Below are positions 24,251-32,776 of a DNA stretch of 36,423 bases, piece by piece. Source of the DNA: RGIG1959 sp045604545. GTDB lineage: Bacteria; Bacillota; Clostridia; Oscillospirales; Acutalibacteraceae. The notes beneath the pieces are model-generated. The model searched no databases. It was not told the origin of the DNA and saw only the letters and a list, made by a program, of their open reading frames with translations. The position numbers were made by a program, and so were the translations under genes. Within the stretch, counting starts at the first letter, position 1. Each line of letters opens with the position of its first letter. The stretch spans positions 1 through 36,423 of the forward strand of contig JAZUOG010000007.1 in assembly GCA_045604545.1 (NCBI GenBank). Reading direction: 5' to 3'.

Positions 24251-24279
24251 TTTGCAAAGCGTCGCAGATATGCTACAAT
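24251..24279 (+). promoter_or_regulatory. Promoter of the histidine phosphatase gene
   Basis: TTTGCA (24251-24256), a 17-base spacer and TACAAT (24274-24279); an alternative -35 TTGCAA is one base further on. It diverges from the trpB promoter, with about 20 bases between the two -35 boxes. Confidence 0.55.
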
Positions 24280-24317
24280 AACCACAAGGAATCGACAAAC
24301 CAAAGGAGGCGTTCCTC

Positions 24318-25034
24318 ATGCTGTTTTACTATGTTCGTCACGGAGACCCGATCTACAACCCCGACAGCCTCACGCCGCAAGGGCAACTGCAGGCGGCGGC
24401 ACTCGCCAAGCGCTTCGGTCTTTACGGACTGGACAAGGTGTTCACCTCCGACTCCAACCGCGCCAAGCTGACCGCTCAGCCCACCTGCGAGCTGTTGAAC
24501 ATCACCCCCACGGAACTGCCGTGGATCAACGAGAACCGCGCGTGGGAAAATCTGTGCGTATTTTATGAGGACGGACGGCGGGATTATGTGTTTGAGGACC
24601 CCGATACCCGCGCCCTGTTCGCGTCGCACGAAGTGGCGTCCCTCGGCTATGACTGGGGCGAACATGCCGCCTTCAAAGGCACCTCCTTCCCCGAAACGCT
24701 TCGCGGCATTCAGGCGGATTCCGACGCGTTTTTTGCCTCACTCGGCTACCGTCGCGATCCCGACAAACACGCCTATATCCCCGAACATCACACCGATGAG
24801 CGCGTGGCGGTGTTCGCCCATCAGGCGATGGGACTGGCATTCCTGAGCTGTGTGCTCGATATCCCCTATCCGCAGTTTTGCTCCCGCTTTGACATCGGTC
24901 ATTCGGGCATGACGGTCATCGAATTCAAGCCGCAAAACGGCATCGTCATTCCCCGTATGCTCCAGCTGTCGAACGATTCGCATCTTTACCGCGAGGGGCT
25001 CCCCACCCGCTATCACAACCGCCTGCGTTTTTAA
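24318..25034 (+). CDS. Histidine phosphatase family protein
   Basis: A 238-residue phosphoglycerate-mutase-like protein. The catalytic motif is RHGD at residues 7-10 in YYVRHGDPIYN, SDSNRAKLTA near residue 46 supplies the second arginine, and FAHQAMG near residue 171 the second catalytic histidine region. Members remove phosphate from sugars, nucleotides or other small molecules through a phospho-histidine; the substrate is unknown. AAAGGAGG precedes the ATG. It has its own promoter and is probably monocistronic. Confidence 0.85.
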   Translation: MLFYYVRHGDPIYNPDSLTPQGQLQAAALAKRFGLYGLDKVFTSDSNRAKLTAQPTCELLNITPTELPWINENRAWENLCVFYEDGRRDYVFEDPDTRALFASHEVASLGYDWGEHAAFKGTSFPETLRGIQADSDAFFASLGYRRDPDKHAYIPEHHTDERVAVFAHQAMGLAFLSCVLDIPYPQFCSRFDIGHSGMTVIEFKPQNGIVIPRMLQLSNDSHLYREGLPTRYHNRLRF

Positions 25035-25047
25035 GCGAATTCTTTCT

Positions 25048-25076
25048 TGAAAACCGCGGCACTATCTGCTACAATA
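25048..25076 (+). promoter_or_regulatory. Promoter of the GH13 gene
   Basis: TTGAAA (25048-25053), a 17-base spacer and TACAAT (25071-25076). Confidence 0.75.
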
Positions 25077-25110
25077 GACATATAATCACACATAACGGAG
25101 GGTTTTTGTA

Positions 25111-26706
25111 ATGCAACGCTGGCATCAGGAAGCGATCGTTTATCAGATCTATCCCAAAAGCTACTGTGACACCAACGGCGACGGTATCGGCGATCTGAAG
25201 GGTATCCTCTCCAAGATCCCGTATCTCCAAAAGCTCGGCGTGAACGCCATTTGGCTGTCCCCCTGCTATCCGTCTCCCGGCGACGACAACGGCTATGACA
25301 TCGCGGATTATCGCGACATCGGCCCCGAATACGGCACGCTCGACGAATTCAAGGAGCTGCTTGCCGTCGCGAAGGATCACGGCATCCGTATCCTGCTCGA
25401 CCTTGTCGTCAACCATACCTCCGACGAACACAAATGGTTTAAAGAGGCGCGCAAAAGCCGCGACAACCCCTACCGCGATTATTACATCTGGCGCGATCCC
25501 GTCGACGGTCATGCCCCCAGCGACCTCAAAGCGGCGTTCGGCGGCAGTATCTGGGAATTCGACGAGGCAACAGGTCAATATTACCTGCACCTCTTCTCCA
25601 AAAAACAGCCCGACCTCAACTGGGAAAACCCGAAGGTTCGACAAGAGATCGTCGATATGATCAATTTCTGGCTGGATATGGGCGTTGCGGGCTTCCGCTG
25701 TGACGTTATCAACAATCTCGCCAAAGACGAGAACGGCAATATCCTTTTCGGCGACCGCCTGCACAGCTATCTGCATCAGCTTCATGAGGAAGCCCTCGGC
25801 CCGCACGGCGCGCTGACCATCGGCGAAACATGGGGCCTCACCCCCGCGCAGGCGCTGGCTCTGACGGGCGAAGAGCGCGGCGAGCTGACCGCCACCTTCC
25901 AGTTCGAGCATCTCCTGCTCGGTCGCATCGGCGGCGACAAGTGGATGCCCGAACCCGTCGACCGCAAAGCCTATGTCGACATTCTCGCCAAATGGGAGGA
26001 CGGTCTTGCCAACGACAGTTATCCCGTGCTGGTGATGGAAAACCACGACCAGCCCCGCTCGCTGTCCCGTTTCGGCGACCGCGACAACTACCCCTATGAA
26101 AGTGCGACGATGCTTGGTGGTATGCTTTACGGCATGCGCGGCATCTGCGTGATCTATGAAGGTCAGGAGCTGGGCCTGCCCGATCCCACCTTCCGCACAC
26201 TGGACGAATACCGCGACATCGAGACCTTCAACGGTTATAAAGAGCTCAAGGCAACCGGTCTGTACACCGAGGAAGAGATCCTCGCCCGCCTGCAGTTCGG
26301 CAGCCGCGACTGCGGACGTACCCCCATTCCCTGGACAACGGGCAAGGAAGGTGGTTTCACCACCGGTACCCCGTGGATCAAGACGCAGGTCGATCCCGGT
26401 TTCACCGTCGAGGAACAGGAGGCCGCCGACAAGTCGGTTCTGAAATTCTATCAGCGTATGCTCGCTCTTCGTAAGAGTGAGCCCTGCCTGCAGGACGGCG
26501 TGTTCGCCCTGCTGCTCAACGAGGACAACACCTCCGTCTACACCCGTACCCTCGGCGACGAGACGGTGTATGTCGTATCCCGCTTTGACGGCCGTGAAGC
26601 CCCGATGCCCGATTGTGTTCCCGCCGATGCCGACGTGCTTCTCAACAACTATGACTCTGTCGAATCCACCCTCAAGCCCTGGCAGGTCATCTGGTTCAAG
26701 AAATAA
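25111..26706 (+). CDS. GH13 alpha-glucosidase (oligo-1,6-glucosidase type)
   Basis: A 531-residue cytoplasmic glycosidase. The barrel opens WHQEAIVYQIYPKSYCD; conserved regions are DLVVNHTS (region I), GFRCDVI with nucleophile Asp198, IGETWG with acid/base Glu239, and ENHDQPR with Asp313. The loop after the nucleophile (Val-Ile-Asn) fits the alpha-glucosidase/oligo-1,6-glucosidase/trehalose-6-phosphate hydrolase group; which alpha-linkage it prefers cannot be fixed. No signal peptide, so it degrades imported oligosaccharides. CGGAGGG precedes the ATG. No transporter is adjacent. Products could feed the ROK kinase at 13997. Confidence 0.92.
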   Translation: MQRWHQEAIVYQIYPKSYCDTNGDGIGDLKGILSKIPYLQKLGVNAIWLSPCYPSPGDDNGYDIADYRDIGPEYGTLDEFKELLAVAKDHGIRILLDLVVNHTSDEHKWFKEARKSRDNPYRDYYIWRDPVDGHAPSDLKAAFGGSIWEFDEATGQYYLHLFSKKQPDLNWENPKVRQEIVDMINFWLDMGVAGFRCDVINNLAKDENGNILFGDRLHSYLHQLHEEALGPHGALTIGETWGLTPAQALALTGEERGELTATFQFEHLLLGRIGGDKWMPEPVDRKAYVDILAKWEDGLANDSYPVLVMENHDQPRSLSRFGDRDNYPYESATMLGGMLYGMRGICVIYEGQELGLPDPTFRTLDEYRDIETFNGYKELKATGLYTEEEILARLQFGSRDCGRTPIPWTTGKEGGFTTGTPWIKTQVDPGFTVEEQEAADKSVLKFYQRMLALRKSEPCLQDGVFALLLNEDNTSVYTRTLGDETVYVVSRFDGREAPMPDCVPADADVLLNNYDSVESTLKPWQVIWFKK

Positions 26707-26713
26707 TATTTCC

Positions 26714-26747
26714 CGGCTCCCTTGCGTTTGTCAAGGGAGCCGCTTTT
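26714..26747 (+). terminator. Terminator of the GH13 gene
   Basis: CGGCTCCCTT (26714-26723) pairs with AAGGGAGCCG (26733-26742), followed by CTTTTT. Confidence 0.9.
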
Positions 26748-26800
26748 TGCGAAGCAACGATATCCCCCTGTATGCCCACACAGACCATCACCGACATCAT

Positions 26801-26837
26801 AAAAAAGAAGGTTCGGCATCGTCGCCGAACCTTTTTT
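26801..26837 (-). terminator. Terminator of the pheA-like gene
   Basis: AAGGTTCGGC (26808-26817) pairs with GCCGAACCTT (26823-26832), flanked by A6 on one side and a T run on the other, so it can work on both strands; it lies 13 bases after the pheA-like stop. Confidence 0.85.
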
Positions 26838-26849
26838 CTCTTCTTATCC

Positions 26850-27746
26850 TCAGATCACATATTCGTGGTAGTTGCCGTACAGCACGACCTGTCCCAGCTC
26901 CTCGCTGAGCGCACACAGCAGATCGGCGGTACGGGGGTTTTTCACGTTGCCGTCAAAATCCAGATAAATCGCACCGTCATATTCTTCGTTATCAAGAGGA
27001 CGGGTGTGAACCTTTGTCAGATTGAGTCCCTCGAGCGCAAAACGACCGAGCGTGTGATACAGCGCACCCGTCTTGTGCGGCAGATAGAACCGCAGGGTGG
27101 TGTGATTCGCGTCCGGCATGGACATCAACACGGGACTGATCACAACAAATTCCGTGACATTACCCTTGACGATATTATCCACCTGCACATGGACTCTTGC
27201 CGCGATATAGCAACCGTTTTCCGCCACAAAGTCCAGCATATTGTAAAACGGACCTCTCACGGGAAGTACGCCGTAGTCGGCTTGTCCGCTCTTCACCGAC
27301 TCGATCACATCACCGAGGCGATTGACAAAGGTCGGGGTGCTTTTCGGAAAAACGGCCCGTGCGGCTTCGTCGGAAAATGTGCCGCGCACACCGCAGCAGA
27401 TCACCCGTGCATTGTCCGCCCATTTGATCGGCGCCGCTTCGAGGATGTTGCGAAGCTCCTGACCGGCACCGAGCATCTTATATTGCAGTGAACGGGACAC
27501 CTCCACCACCGTGGAATAGATCAGGCGGTTGGCAATGCCGTAGCCATAACCGTCCTTGTCCAGCTCGTCGGCCGCCGCCGCGACCGCTTCCAACACCTCG
27601 CGCTCACGCTCCTCATGGAAAATATCCAGTCCGTGTTCTTTTTTATATGCCGCCGATTTGCGCGAATAATCCAGTCGCTCGCACAGCAACCGCACCAGCT
27701 CCGCATCCAGGCGGTCGATCTCCTGACGAATCTTCGTAAGTTCCAT
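26850..27746 (-). CDS. pheA: Chorismate mutase - truncated prephenate dehydratase - ACT protein
   Basis: A 298-residue protein in the P-protein order. Residues 1-90 are an AroQ chorismate mutase (IRQEIDRLDAELVRLL; YSRKSAAYKKEHGLDIF). Residues about 112-203 match only the first part of prephenate dehydratase: RGTFSDEAA (121-129) and ADYGVLPV (156-163), but the usual ENS after the proline is RGP, and the text jumps from the LDF segment almost directly to NVTEF (196-200, normally N-x-T-R-F). Roughly 80 residues carrying the second lobe are missing. Residues about 213-296 are an ACT regulatory domain with TRP in place of ESRP. The frame is open throughout. Chorismate mutase activity is plausible; dehydratase activity is doubtful. 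AAAGGAGG precedes the ATG. Confidence 0.8.
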   Translation of the reverse strand: MELTKIRQEIDRLDAELVRLLCERLDYSRKSAAYKKEHGLDIFHEEREREVLEAVAAAADELDKDGYGYGIANRLIYSTVVEVSRSLQYKMLGAGQELRNILEAAPIKWADNARVICCGVRGTFSDEAARAVFPKSTPTFVNRLGDVIESVKSGQADYGVLPVRGPFYNMLDFVAENGCYIAARVHVQVDNIVKGNVTEFVVISPVLMSMPDANHTTLRFYLPHKTGALYHTLGRFALEGLNLTKVHTRPLDNEEYDGAIYLDFDGNVKNPRTADLLCALSEELGQVVLYGNYHEYVI

Positions 27747-27805
27747 TCCTTGTTCCTCCTTTGGATTTCCACGTGTTTTCGGGGTGCATTCTTCTCTTAC
27801 CTTTT

Positions 27806-27834
27806 ATTATAATCCTAACAGCATATATTGTCAA
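27806..27834 (-). promoter_or_regulatory. Promoter of the pheA-like gene
   Basis: On the minus strand TTGACA (27829-27834), a 17-base spacer and TATAAT (27806-27811): perfect consensus. The leader is about 50 bases, too short for a T-box. Confidence 0.85.
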
Positions 27835-27874
27835 ATAAAACAAAAAATAATCGGGCATAACCTTTCCGATACGC

Positions 27875-27908
27875 AAAACCGGACGAGCAAAAAAGCTCGT
27901 CCGTTTTT
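27875..27908. terminator. Terminator hairpin at an array edge
   Basis: CGGACGAGC (27880-27888) pairs with GCTCGTCCG (27895-27903), A-rich loop, A4 before and T5 after. Nearly the same hairpin precedes the array at the window end (36361-36392). It is placed to end minus-strand transcripts from the surface-protein gene beyond the array. Confidence 0.7.
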
Positions 27909-27920
27909 CTTTACAATTTC

Positions 27921-28028
27921 GTCGGCGAAGCCGACTCCTTCACCCGTGGCAACGCCACGGATATCCCTTGTCCAAAGGACAAATACCACTCGCACGAAGT
28001 GCGAATATCACCCGCGACATCGTCGCGG
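27921..28028. repeat. Five-unit hairpin array, 22-24-bp period
   Basis: Perfect short hairpins start at 27921 (GTCGGC/GCCGAC), 27944 (CCGTGGC/GCCACGG), 27968 (TTGTCC/GGACAA), 27990 (TCGCAC/GTGCGA) and 28012 (CCGCGAC/GTCGCGG), with 3-base loops and linkers TCCTTCAC, ATATCCC, ATACCAC and ATATCAC. Units 1 and 4 have the same stems as units 1 and 2 of the array at 22436. The array follows the surface-protein stop codon. Confidence 0.8.
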
Positions 28029-28137
28029 ATATCACTTCCCTTATTATTTCGCCTAGGAAACCGCCTTGCCTCACAAGGGCAACGGACAAGTAATACGGGG
28101 CGCCGGTTTTGTTATTCACCGTCAAAGCATCACCGTT

Positions 28138-31100
28138 TTACGCCTTCTTTTTCAGCATGATGAGCACAGCAGCCAGCGAAAGAACCGCCACCAGACAGGC
28201 AAGTGCCGCGCAGGAGGTACCACCCGTTTGCGGCGATGTGATCGTCTGTGATGTCGGAGCAGTGGCTCGCGTCGATGTTGTTGTGGTGGAGGGAGTCGGT
28301 GTTGATCCCATGATCACACCCGCGAATTTATAGTCCACTTCAATGGTGGTGCCGGCATCTATCGTCACGGTCAGCGTAGCCGTGGAACGATTACCGTCTA
28401 CAACATAGTCAGTGGCCACACCGCCCTTTGTGACCGTCCATTTCCGAACGTAAAATCCGCTCAGGGCGGTAACCTTAAAGGTTACCTCTGTCCCTGCGGC
28501 GACCGTACCGCCGTTTTTCACGGACGGGGTGGCGGTGATCGTGTTACCCAGATCATCTGTTTCGGCATAATGCACCGCATATTTGACAGGCGCTTTAAAG
28601 GCGACCCCCACCGTCATATCACACGTAACGTTCACGGTAAATGAACCATCGGTCTGCCCGACAGCATCACCCGTCCAAGCGCTTAACACATAGCCCGTCT
28701 GCGGCTCAGCGGTAAAGGTGACCGCCGTGTTGTAGCCAACCGTCACATCGCCGTTTTCATCGGGGATCAGCTCTGTGCCGTCGGCGGTGTATACGCGGAG
28801 CTTGCCGCCCTCCGCCGGCTGCGTCAGGTGAAGCGTTTCAAGCACCGTCGACTGCGGCGCAAAGGTTGCCTTCACATCGATACAATGACCGTTCAGTTCC
28901 GCAACAAACGCGGTTTCATCGTTGGTTTCATATATCTCGGTTTTGCCGTCAGTCGTGACGATCCACGAGGTCAGTACATAGCCGTCTGCCGCTTTGGCGG
29001 TGAAGGTAACGGGCTCGGATACGATCGCACCGCTTGACAAAGGTATCCCCTGCACTTGCGCCGACACCGTACCGACAACATTGTTTTGCGCATCGCGAAC
29101 GGTATCGGCAAAGGTCACTTCGGCTTCGGTGATGATCTCCTGAGCGGGCGGCGATGTAATATCGTTTAAAGCATAGCCCAAAAACAGCGTTTTCACCGAT
29201 TTGCCGTCTCCGTTGATCATGCCGAGATCCTGTTTCCATGTGCCGCATGTCCAGGTAAAGCCGTACTGCGCAAGACGGTCTTCATCCATCCCGCCTGCGA
29301 TCAACGCTTTACCGTCCAGATCCTGCACGGCAAAGGAGCTGGCGCTCGTGTTGGTCGTGGTGGTAGAGATGCCCCATCCATGGGTATATTCTCCGCCCAG
29401 CTCGATGCCGTAATTGGCGATCGATTTCGGCCCGAACAGCACAGACACCTGAACGTAAAAACCCAGCTCACCGGTGAAGCTCTCTTCATCAGCGGAACCT
29501 TCCGACAAGCTGACGACCGTTCTGCCGCCCGTTGTTCCCAGAGCATACCCGTTCCCCTTATTGACCTGGGTTGCCTCGATCTCCCGATCAGACCAGCCGT
29601 TTTGATTGTAAGCGTACGGGTTGCCTTCGTTATCGTGCAAATGGTTGGCGACGGTGTCGATCGGCTTAAGCTCATGATAGCCGTCGGCACCCGCATTTTT
29701 CATCATCGCGTTATATGCCTGAGCAAACTCGTTATATTGCTCTACCTGCATCAACTGATAAACAGGACCTTCGGGAACGGTGAACTCCATTTGCGTTTTG
29801 CCCGTCCATTGACCGTTTGTCAGCACATCATATTGGTAGATCAGCATCGGCGTACGGCTTGTCACCACGACATCATAGCCGCCCGCTTCAAAGGTTTCGG
29901 AATAGCTTGTTATGTATGAGGTCGTGTGCGCAGCACTGAACCCGAGCTTTATCCCCGCCGAAACGCTTGTCGTTTCGGAAAACGGAATACTGCCGCTCGC
30001 GGCAAAGCCGACCGATCCCGACAGATTATTGATGGCGGAGGTCGCGTCCACATATTCCGTTTGCAGGGTGTAGCCCGTTGTGTTGAGTCCCGATCCGGAA
30101 ATATCGCCGAAATAGGGCGCCGCTTGCAACACCACATTTACAGCGGGATCGGTGTAAATATAATTCACGCCGCGATACTTCGCCTGCACGCTGTCATCGT
30201 CATAATCCAGTGACACAAACAAGCAGTTGAGCCCCTCGTCATAGTCGTCGCCTTTGTTTTTATGGATATATTCCGATGCATCAAGATCGGTACAGTAGTA
30301 ATTTTTCGCTGTACCGTAGCACGTTGAACCGTCTTCGTAGCGGGTATCCTCAAAATCGGTACCGCACGCCATGCCCGCTTCAAACCAATAGTCATCAGCG
30401 CCCGATTCCTTCATGCCGACAATAAAGGCGATCTGCTCGCGTCCTGCGCCGTTATTGTCGAAATTGCCGACCTGTACCGACTGCATATAGGTGTTTGTGG
30501 CAGTGACGCCGCCGAGTCCCTGATCGCCCGATGTAAAATAACTTCCCGTCAGCTTGTGAACAGGTGTGCCCGACGAAACATCATAGATACTGCCTGCGAT
30601 AAACAACACCTCGGGAGCGGTGTTGCCCGACATGGCAACACCCGCCGCCAACGTTTCGCCGTAGCATCGATCATCGGCATAAAAGCCGTCCTCAAACCAC
30701 GCATTCGCACCGATCGTTGTATATCCCGCGTTGCTCATGGCGGATACGAGCGTACCGTTGAGACGATGCAGATACCATGTGTTGCCCGACACATTCAGTG
30801 AGGTGATCGTGTCGCCGGCAGTCGCCGTTGCTTTGACACCGACCGCATACAGATCATCACAGCCGTCACCGTTGAAATCACCGGCCGCAAGGCTGACAGC
30901 AACGGGGAACGTCAACGTCGAACCGCTTTGCGAAGCGATCGTAAACGTTTCATCTGCAGGGTATCCTATTGTACTGTTAAAATCCGGCTTGCCGTAGCAC
31001 AGCTTCAGTTGCGGGCTGTAATAGGCGGTGTTGCCTTTGGAAGAACGATAGTGCGAATAGGATAAGACAGCGAGGTCATCTCGGTTGTCGCCGTTGAAAT

Positions 31101-31977
31101 CGCCCACCTGCATCGACACCGCTAATTTATCGCGGGCGGTTTGATCGCAGGTGGAATCGGTATAGGTCGCCTTGCTTTGATCGGACATATACTGATCCAT
31201 CAGCAATTGGTTGGCTTTTCCTGCTGATTTGAGAACGGTACCGTTATACGACAACTCGAATAACACGCAACCCGTATCAGAGGCAGCGTTGAGCTTAAGC
31301 GGTGCATACACCAGCAATGTATCCACGCCGTCGCCGTCAAAATCGCCCGCCGCCGCTTCTAACAGAGAGGTGGAGGAATATTGATCATAGCCTTTGTCAA
31401 TCCACGTCATGTCGCCCAGATCCACCGTGTCCGTCATCGTGTTGGCGTTGTAATCCGTCACCCACGCGTACAAACGACGGTTGGAGCCATTGACACCGAC
31501 AAACAGCAGCTTGTCTTTTTTGGCGGATTGCGGATTGCTTTTGAACGCCACCATTTCGATCCAGTTCCACGTCCCGTCCGGCATGGGGATGCTCGTTCCC
31601 GCGCCGTTTTTGTTGGGCGCATCCACAAAGGTCTTCAATGCATCCATATTTCCGGCGTTGAGGACCTTGCGCTCCGAACTGCCGTTCCAGCCGCCGTAAT
31701 ATAACAGTTCATGACCGACAGACAGCGTAAACGGCACGCCCTCGTCATAACCGTAAGGGTTTTTCGCGCGGGCAAGACCTGCCGGCGCTTTTTGATCCAA
31801 CGCCATCATCGTCTCAAGCGCCGCTTCACCCGAGCTTGTCAGCATCGGCGGTGTTTCGTTTTGAACGGATCCCTGCGCAACGGTCGGTGTGTTGACAGAA
31901 AACAGCAACACGGCAGCTAACACGACGCTTACCATCCGCCGCACTATCCGATGTCCGGTATCACTCTTTTTCCCCAT
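28138..31977 (-). CDS. Wall-anchored FG-GAP / InlB-B-repeat surface protein
   Basis: A 1279-residue exported protein. Signal peptide at about 1-37. Four calcium-loop FG-GAP/VCBS-type repeats lie near residues 209 (GDFDGDGVDTLLV), 292 (GDFNGDNRDDLAV), 366 (GDFNGDGCDDLYAV) and 506. The middle (about 600-930) is rich in Ser/Thr/Gly beta strands with no family I recognise. Residues about 960-1220 contain InlB-B-like repeats with GYVLxxW cores. A Thr/Pro/Ser linker leads to SPQTGG (about 1249), a hydrophobic helix and KKK, a sortase-type signal with Ser in place of Leu. The start at 31977 (MGKKSDTGHR) is used because an AGAGG lies before it and the signal peptide then begins normally; the longer frame to 32049 runs into the promoter. 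Confidence 0.85.
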   Translation of the reverse strand: MGKKSDTGHRIVRRMVSVVLAAVLLFSVNTPTVAQGSVQNETPPMLTSSGEAALETMMALDQKAPAGLARAKNPYGYDEGVPFTLSVGHELLYYGGWNGSSERKVLNAGNMDALKTFVDAPNKNGAGTSIPMPDGTWNWIEMVAFKSNPQSAKKDKLLFVGVNGSNRRLYAWVTDYNANTMTDTVDLGDMTWIDKGYDQYSSTSLLEAAAGDFDGDGVDTLLVYAPLKLNAASDTGCVLFELSYNGTVLKSAGKANQLLMDQYMSDQSKATYTDSTCDQTARDKLAVSMQVGDFNGDNRDDLAVLSYSHYRSSKGNTAYYSPQLKLCYGKPDFNSTIGYPADETFTIASQSGSTLTFPVAVSLAAGDFNGDGCDDLYAVGVKATATAGDTITSLNVSGNTWYLHRLNGTLVSAMSNAGYTTIGANAWFEDGFYADDRCYGETLAAGVAMSGNTAPEVLFIAGSIYDVSSGTPVHKLTGSYFTSGDQGLGGVTATNTYMQSVQVGNFDNNGAGREQIAFIVGMKESGADDYWFEAGMACGTDFEDTRYEDGSTCYGTAKNYYCTDLDASEYIHKNKGDDYDEGLNCLFVSLDYDDDSVQAKYRGVNYIYTDPAVNVVLQAAPYFGDISGSGLNTTGYTLQTEYVDATSAINNLSGSVGFAASGSIPFSETTSVSAGIKLGFSAAHTTSYITSYSETFEAGGYDVVVTSRTPMLIYQYDVLTNGQWTGKTQMEFTVPEGPVYQLMQVEQYNEFAQAYNAMMKNAGADGYHELKPIDTVANHLHDNEGNPYAYNQNGWSDREIEATQVNKGNGYALGTTGGRTVVSLSEGSADEESFTGELGFYVQVSVLFGPKSIANYGIELGGEYTHGWGISTTTTNTSASSFAVQDLDGKALIAGGMDEDRLAQYGFTWTCGTWKQDLGMINGDGKSVKTLFLGYALNDITSPPAQEIITEAEVTFADTVRDAQNNVVGTVSAQVQGIPLSSGAIVSEPVTFTAKAADGYVLTSWIVTTDGKTEIYETNDETAFVAELNGHCIDVKATFAPQSTVLETLHLTQPAEGGKLRVYTADGTELIPDENGDVTVGYNTAVTFTAEPQTGYVLSAWTGDAVGQTDGSFTVNVTCDMTVGVAFKAPVKYAVHYAETDDLGNTITATPSVKNGGTVAAGTEVTFKVTALSGFYVRKWTVTKGGVATDYVVDGNRSTATLTVTIDAGTTIEVDYKFAGVIMGSTPTPSTTTTSTRATAPTSQTITSPQTGGTSCAALACLVAVLSLAAVLIMLKKKA

Positions 31978-32020
31978 AGTATTCGCCTCTTTCCCCGTCC
32001 GAACGGGTATCTTTGAGAAT

Positions 32021-32049
32021 ATTGTATCACGCTTATTTTTTCGTGTCAA
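32021..32049 (-). promoter_or_regulatory. Promoter of the surface-protein gene
   Basis: On the minus strand TTGACA (32044-32049), a 17-base spacer and TACAAT (32021-32026). Confidence 0.8.
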
Positions 32050-32132
32050 TGTATCGGCAGCCGCATATATGCGTGATCCCGTGCGCCTTTGACAGATCCC
32101 GCTTTGCCAAAAATGAAATCATAAAAGGAGTC

Positions 32133-32173
32133 CGCCGTGAGATTGGCACAAACCCGCGGCATCGCACCGACAA
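32133..32173. repeat. Dispersed repeat, inverted copy 2
   Basis: Read on the minus strand, TTGTCGGTGCG (32163-32173), 13 other bases and GTGCCAATCTCACGGCG (32133-32149) match the copy at 22376-22416 with 11/11 and 16/17 identities and the same 13-base spacing. Non-coding. Confidence 0.6.
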
Positions 32174-32500
32174 TTCCGGCTCTCCCTTTGGTGTCTGACG
32201 CCCCAAAACCTCTTTTGGCCGGTGGAAAGTGTGCCTTGGCTTGAAGGTAGCACGGCAAATACCGTGACAGAGAGGGCAAATCCCGCACCAACCTTGTCAC
32301 CCGCGAGGAGCGAAGCAACATGGCAATCTTAAAAGATTCTTCGGCTAACGTCTCAGAATGACAAAGCATACAGATAGCGACTGAGGCGACACACCGACAC
32401 CGTAGGGGCCACGAGACGCCCCCGAAAACACGCGCCATCCCACCAACGCAAAACCCTGTCCGTTCCTTGCCTTATACCATCAGTCTCCCGCTTTTTACGT
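32174..32500. repeat. Composite intergenic repeat region
   Basis: No gene is supported. CTCAGAATGACA at 32352-32363, preceded by AGATTCTTCGGC, is the reverse of the TGTCATTCTGAG..GAAGAATCT motif that I recall as common between genes of gut Firmicutes. CACCGACACCGTAGGGG (32392-32408) is an inverted, 16/17 match to 22368-22384. The remainder shows no clear structure. The region separates the surface-protein gene from the AT-rich cassette. Confidence 0.5.
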
Positions 32501-32614
32501 CTGTAACTTTTCTCTCCTTAAGCCTCCTTCTAAACAAAATTCCTCTCTTTTTTACAAGTGTTGACAAATCTCCTAAATTTTTATAAAACACCTCTATGAA
32601 TACTCAATCCTATG

Positions 32615-32623
32615 TGATATAAT
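32615..32623 (+). promoter_or_regulatory. Extended -10 promoter of the polysaccharide cassette
   Basis: TG-A-TATAAT (TATAAT at 32618-32623) forms an extended -10 without a good -35 at 17 bases. TTGACA lies further up at 32561-32566 and could serve TATAAA at 32582-32587 with a short 15-base spacer. Either would give a 150-190-base leader before the glycosyltransferase; 32624-32760 shows nothing else. Confidence 0.5.
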
Positions 32624-32776
32624 AAAATATATCGCCACACAAACATGCAGTCACTATGTGGATGCTTTCAACAAACAATTAACCGCTGCAACAAGTATAG
32701 TGTCTGCCGCAAACGTATACTCACCTGCCATACCGTATAAATACCGCAACGCAATTTTTACGATGGAGAGATTTAT

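Noticed and set aside
27747..27806. T-box or attenuator before the pheA-like gene
   Set aside because: The leader is only about 50 bases with no T-box core or terminator.
32046..32438. 130-codon minus-strand frame before the surface-protein gene
   Set aside because: Made of dispersed repeats that also occur at 22.4 kb; likely a spurious hypothetical.
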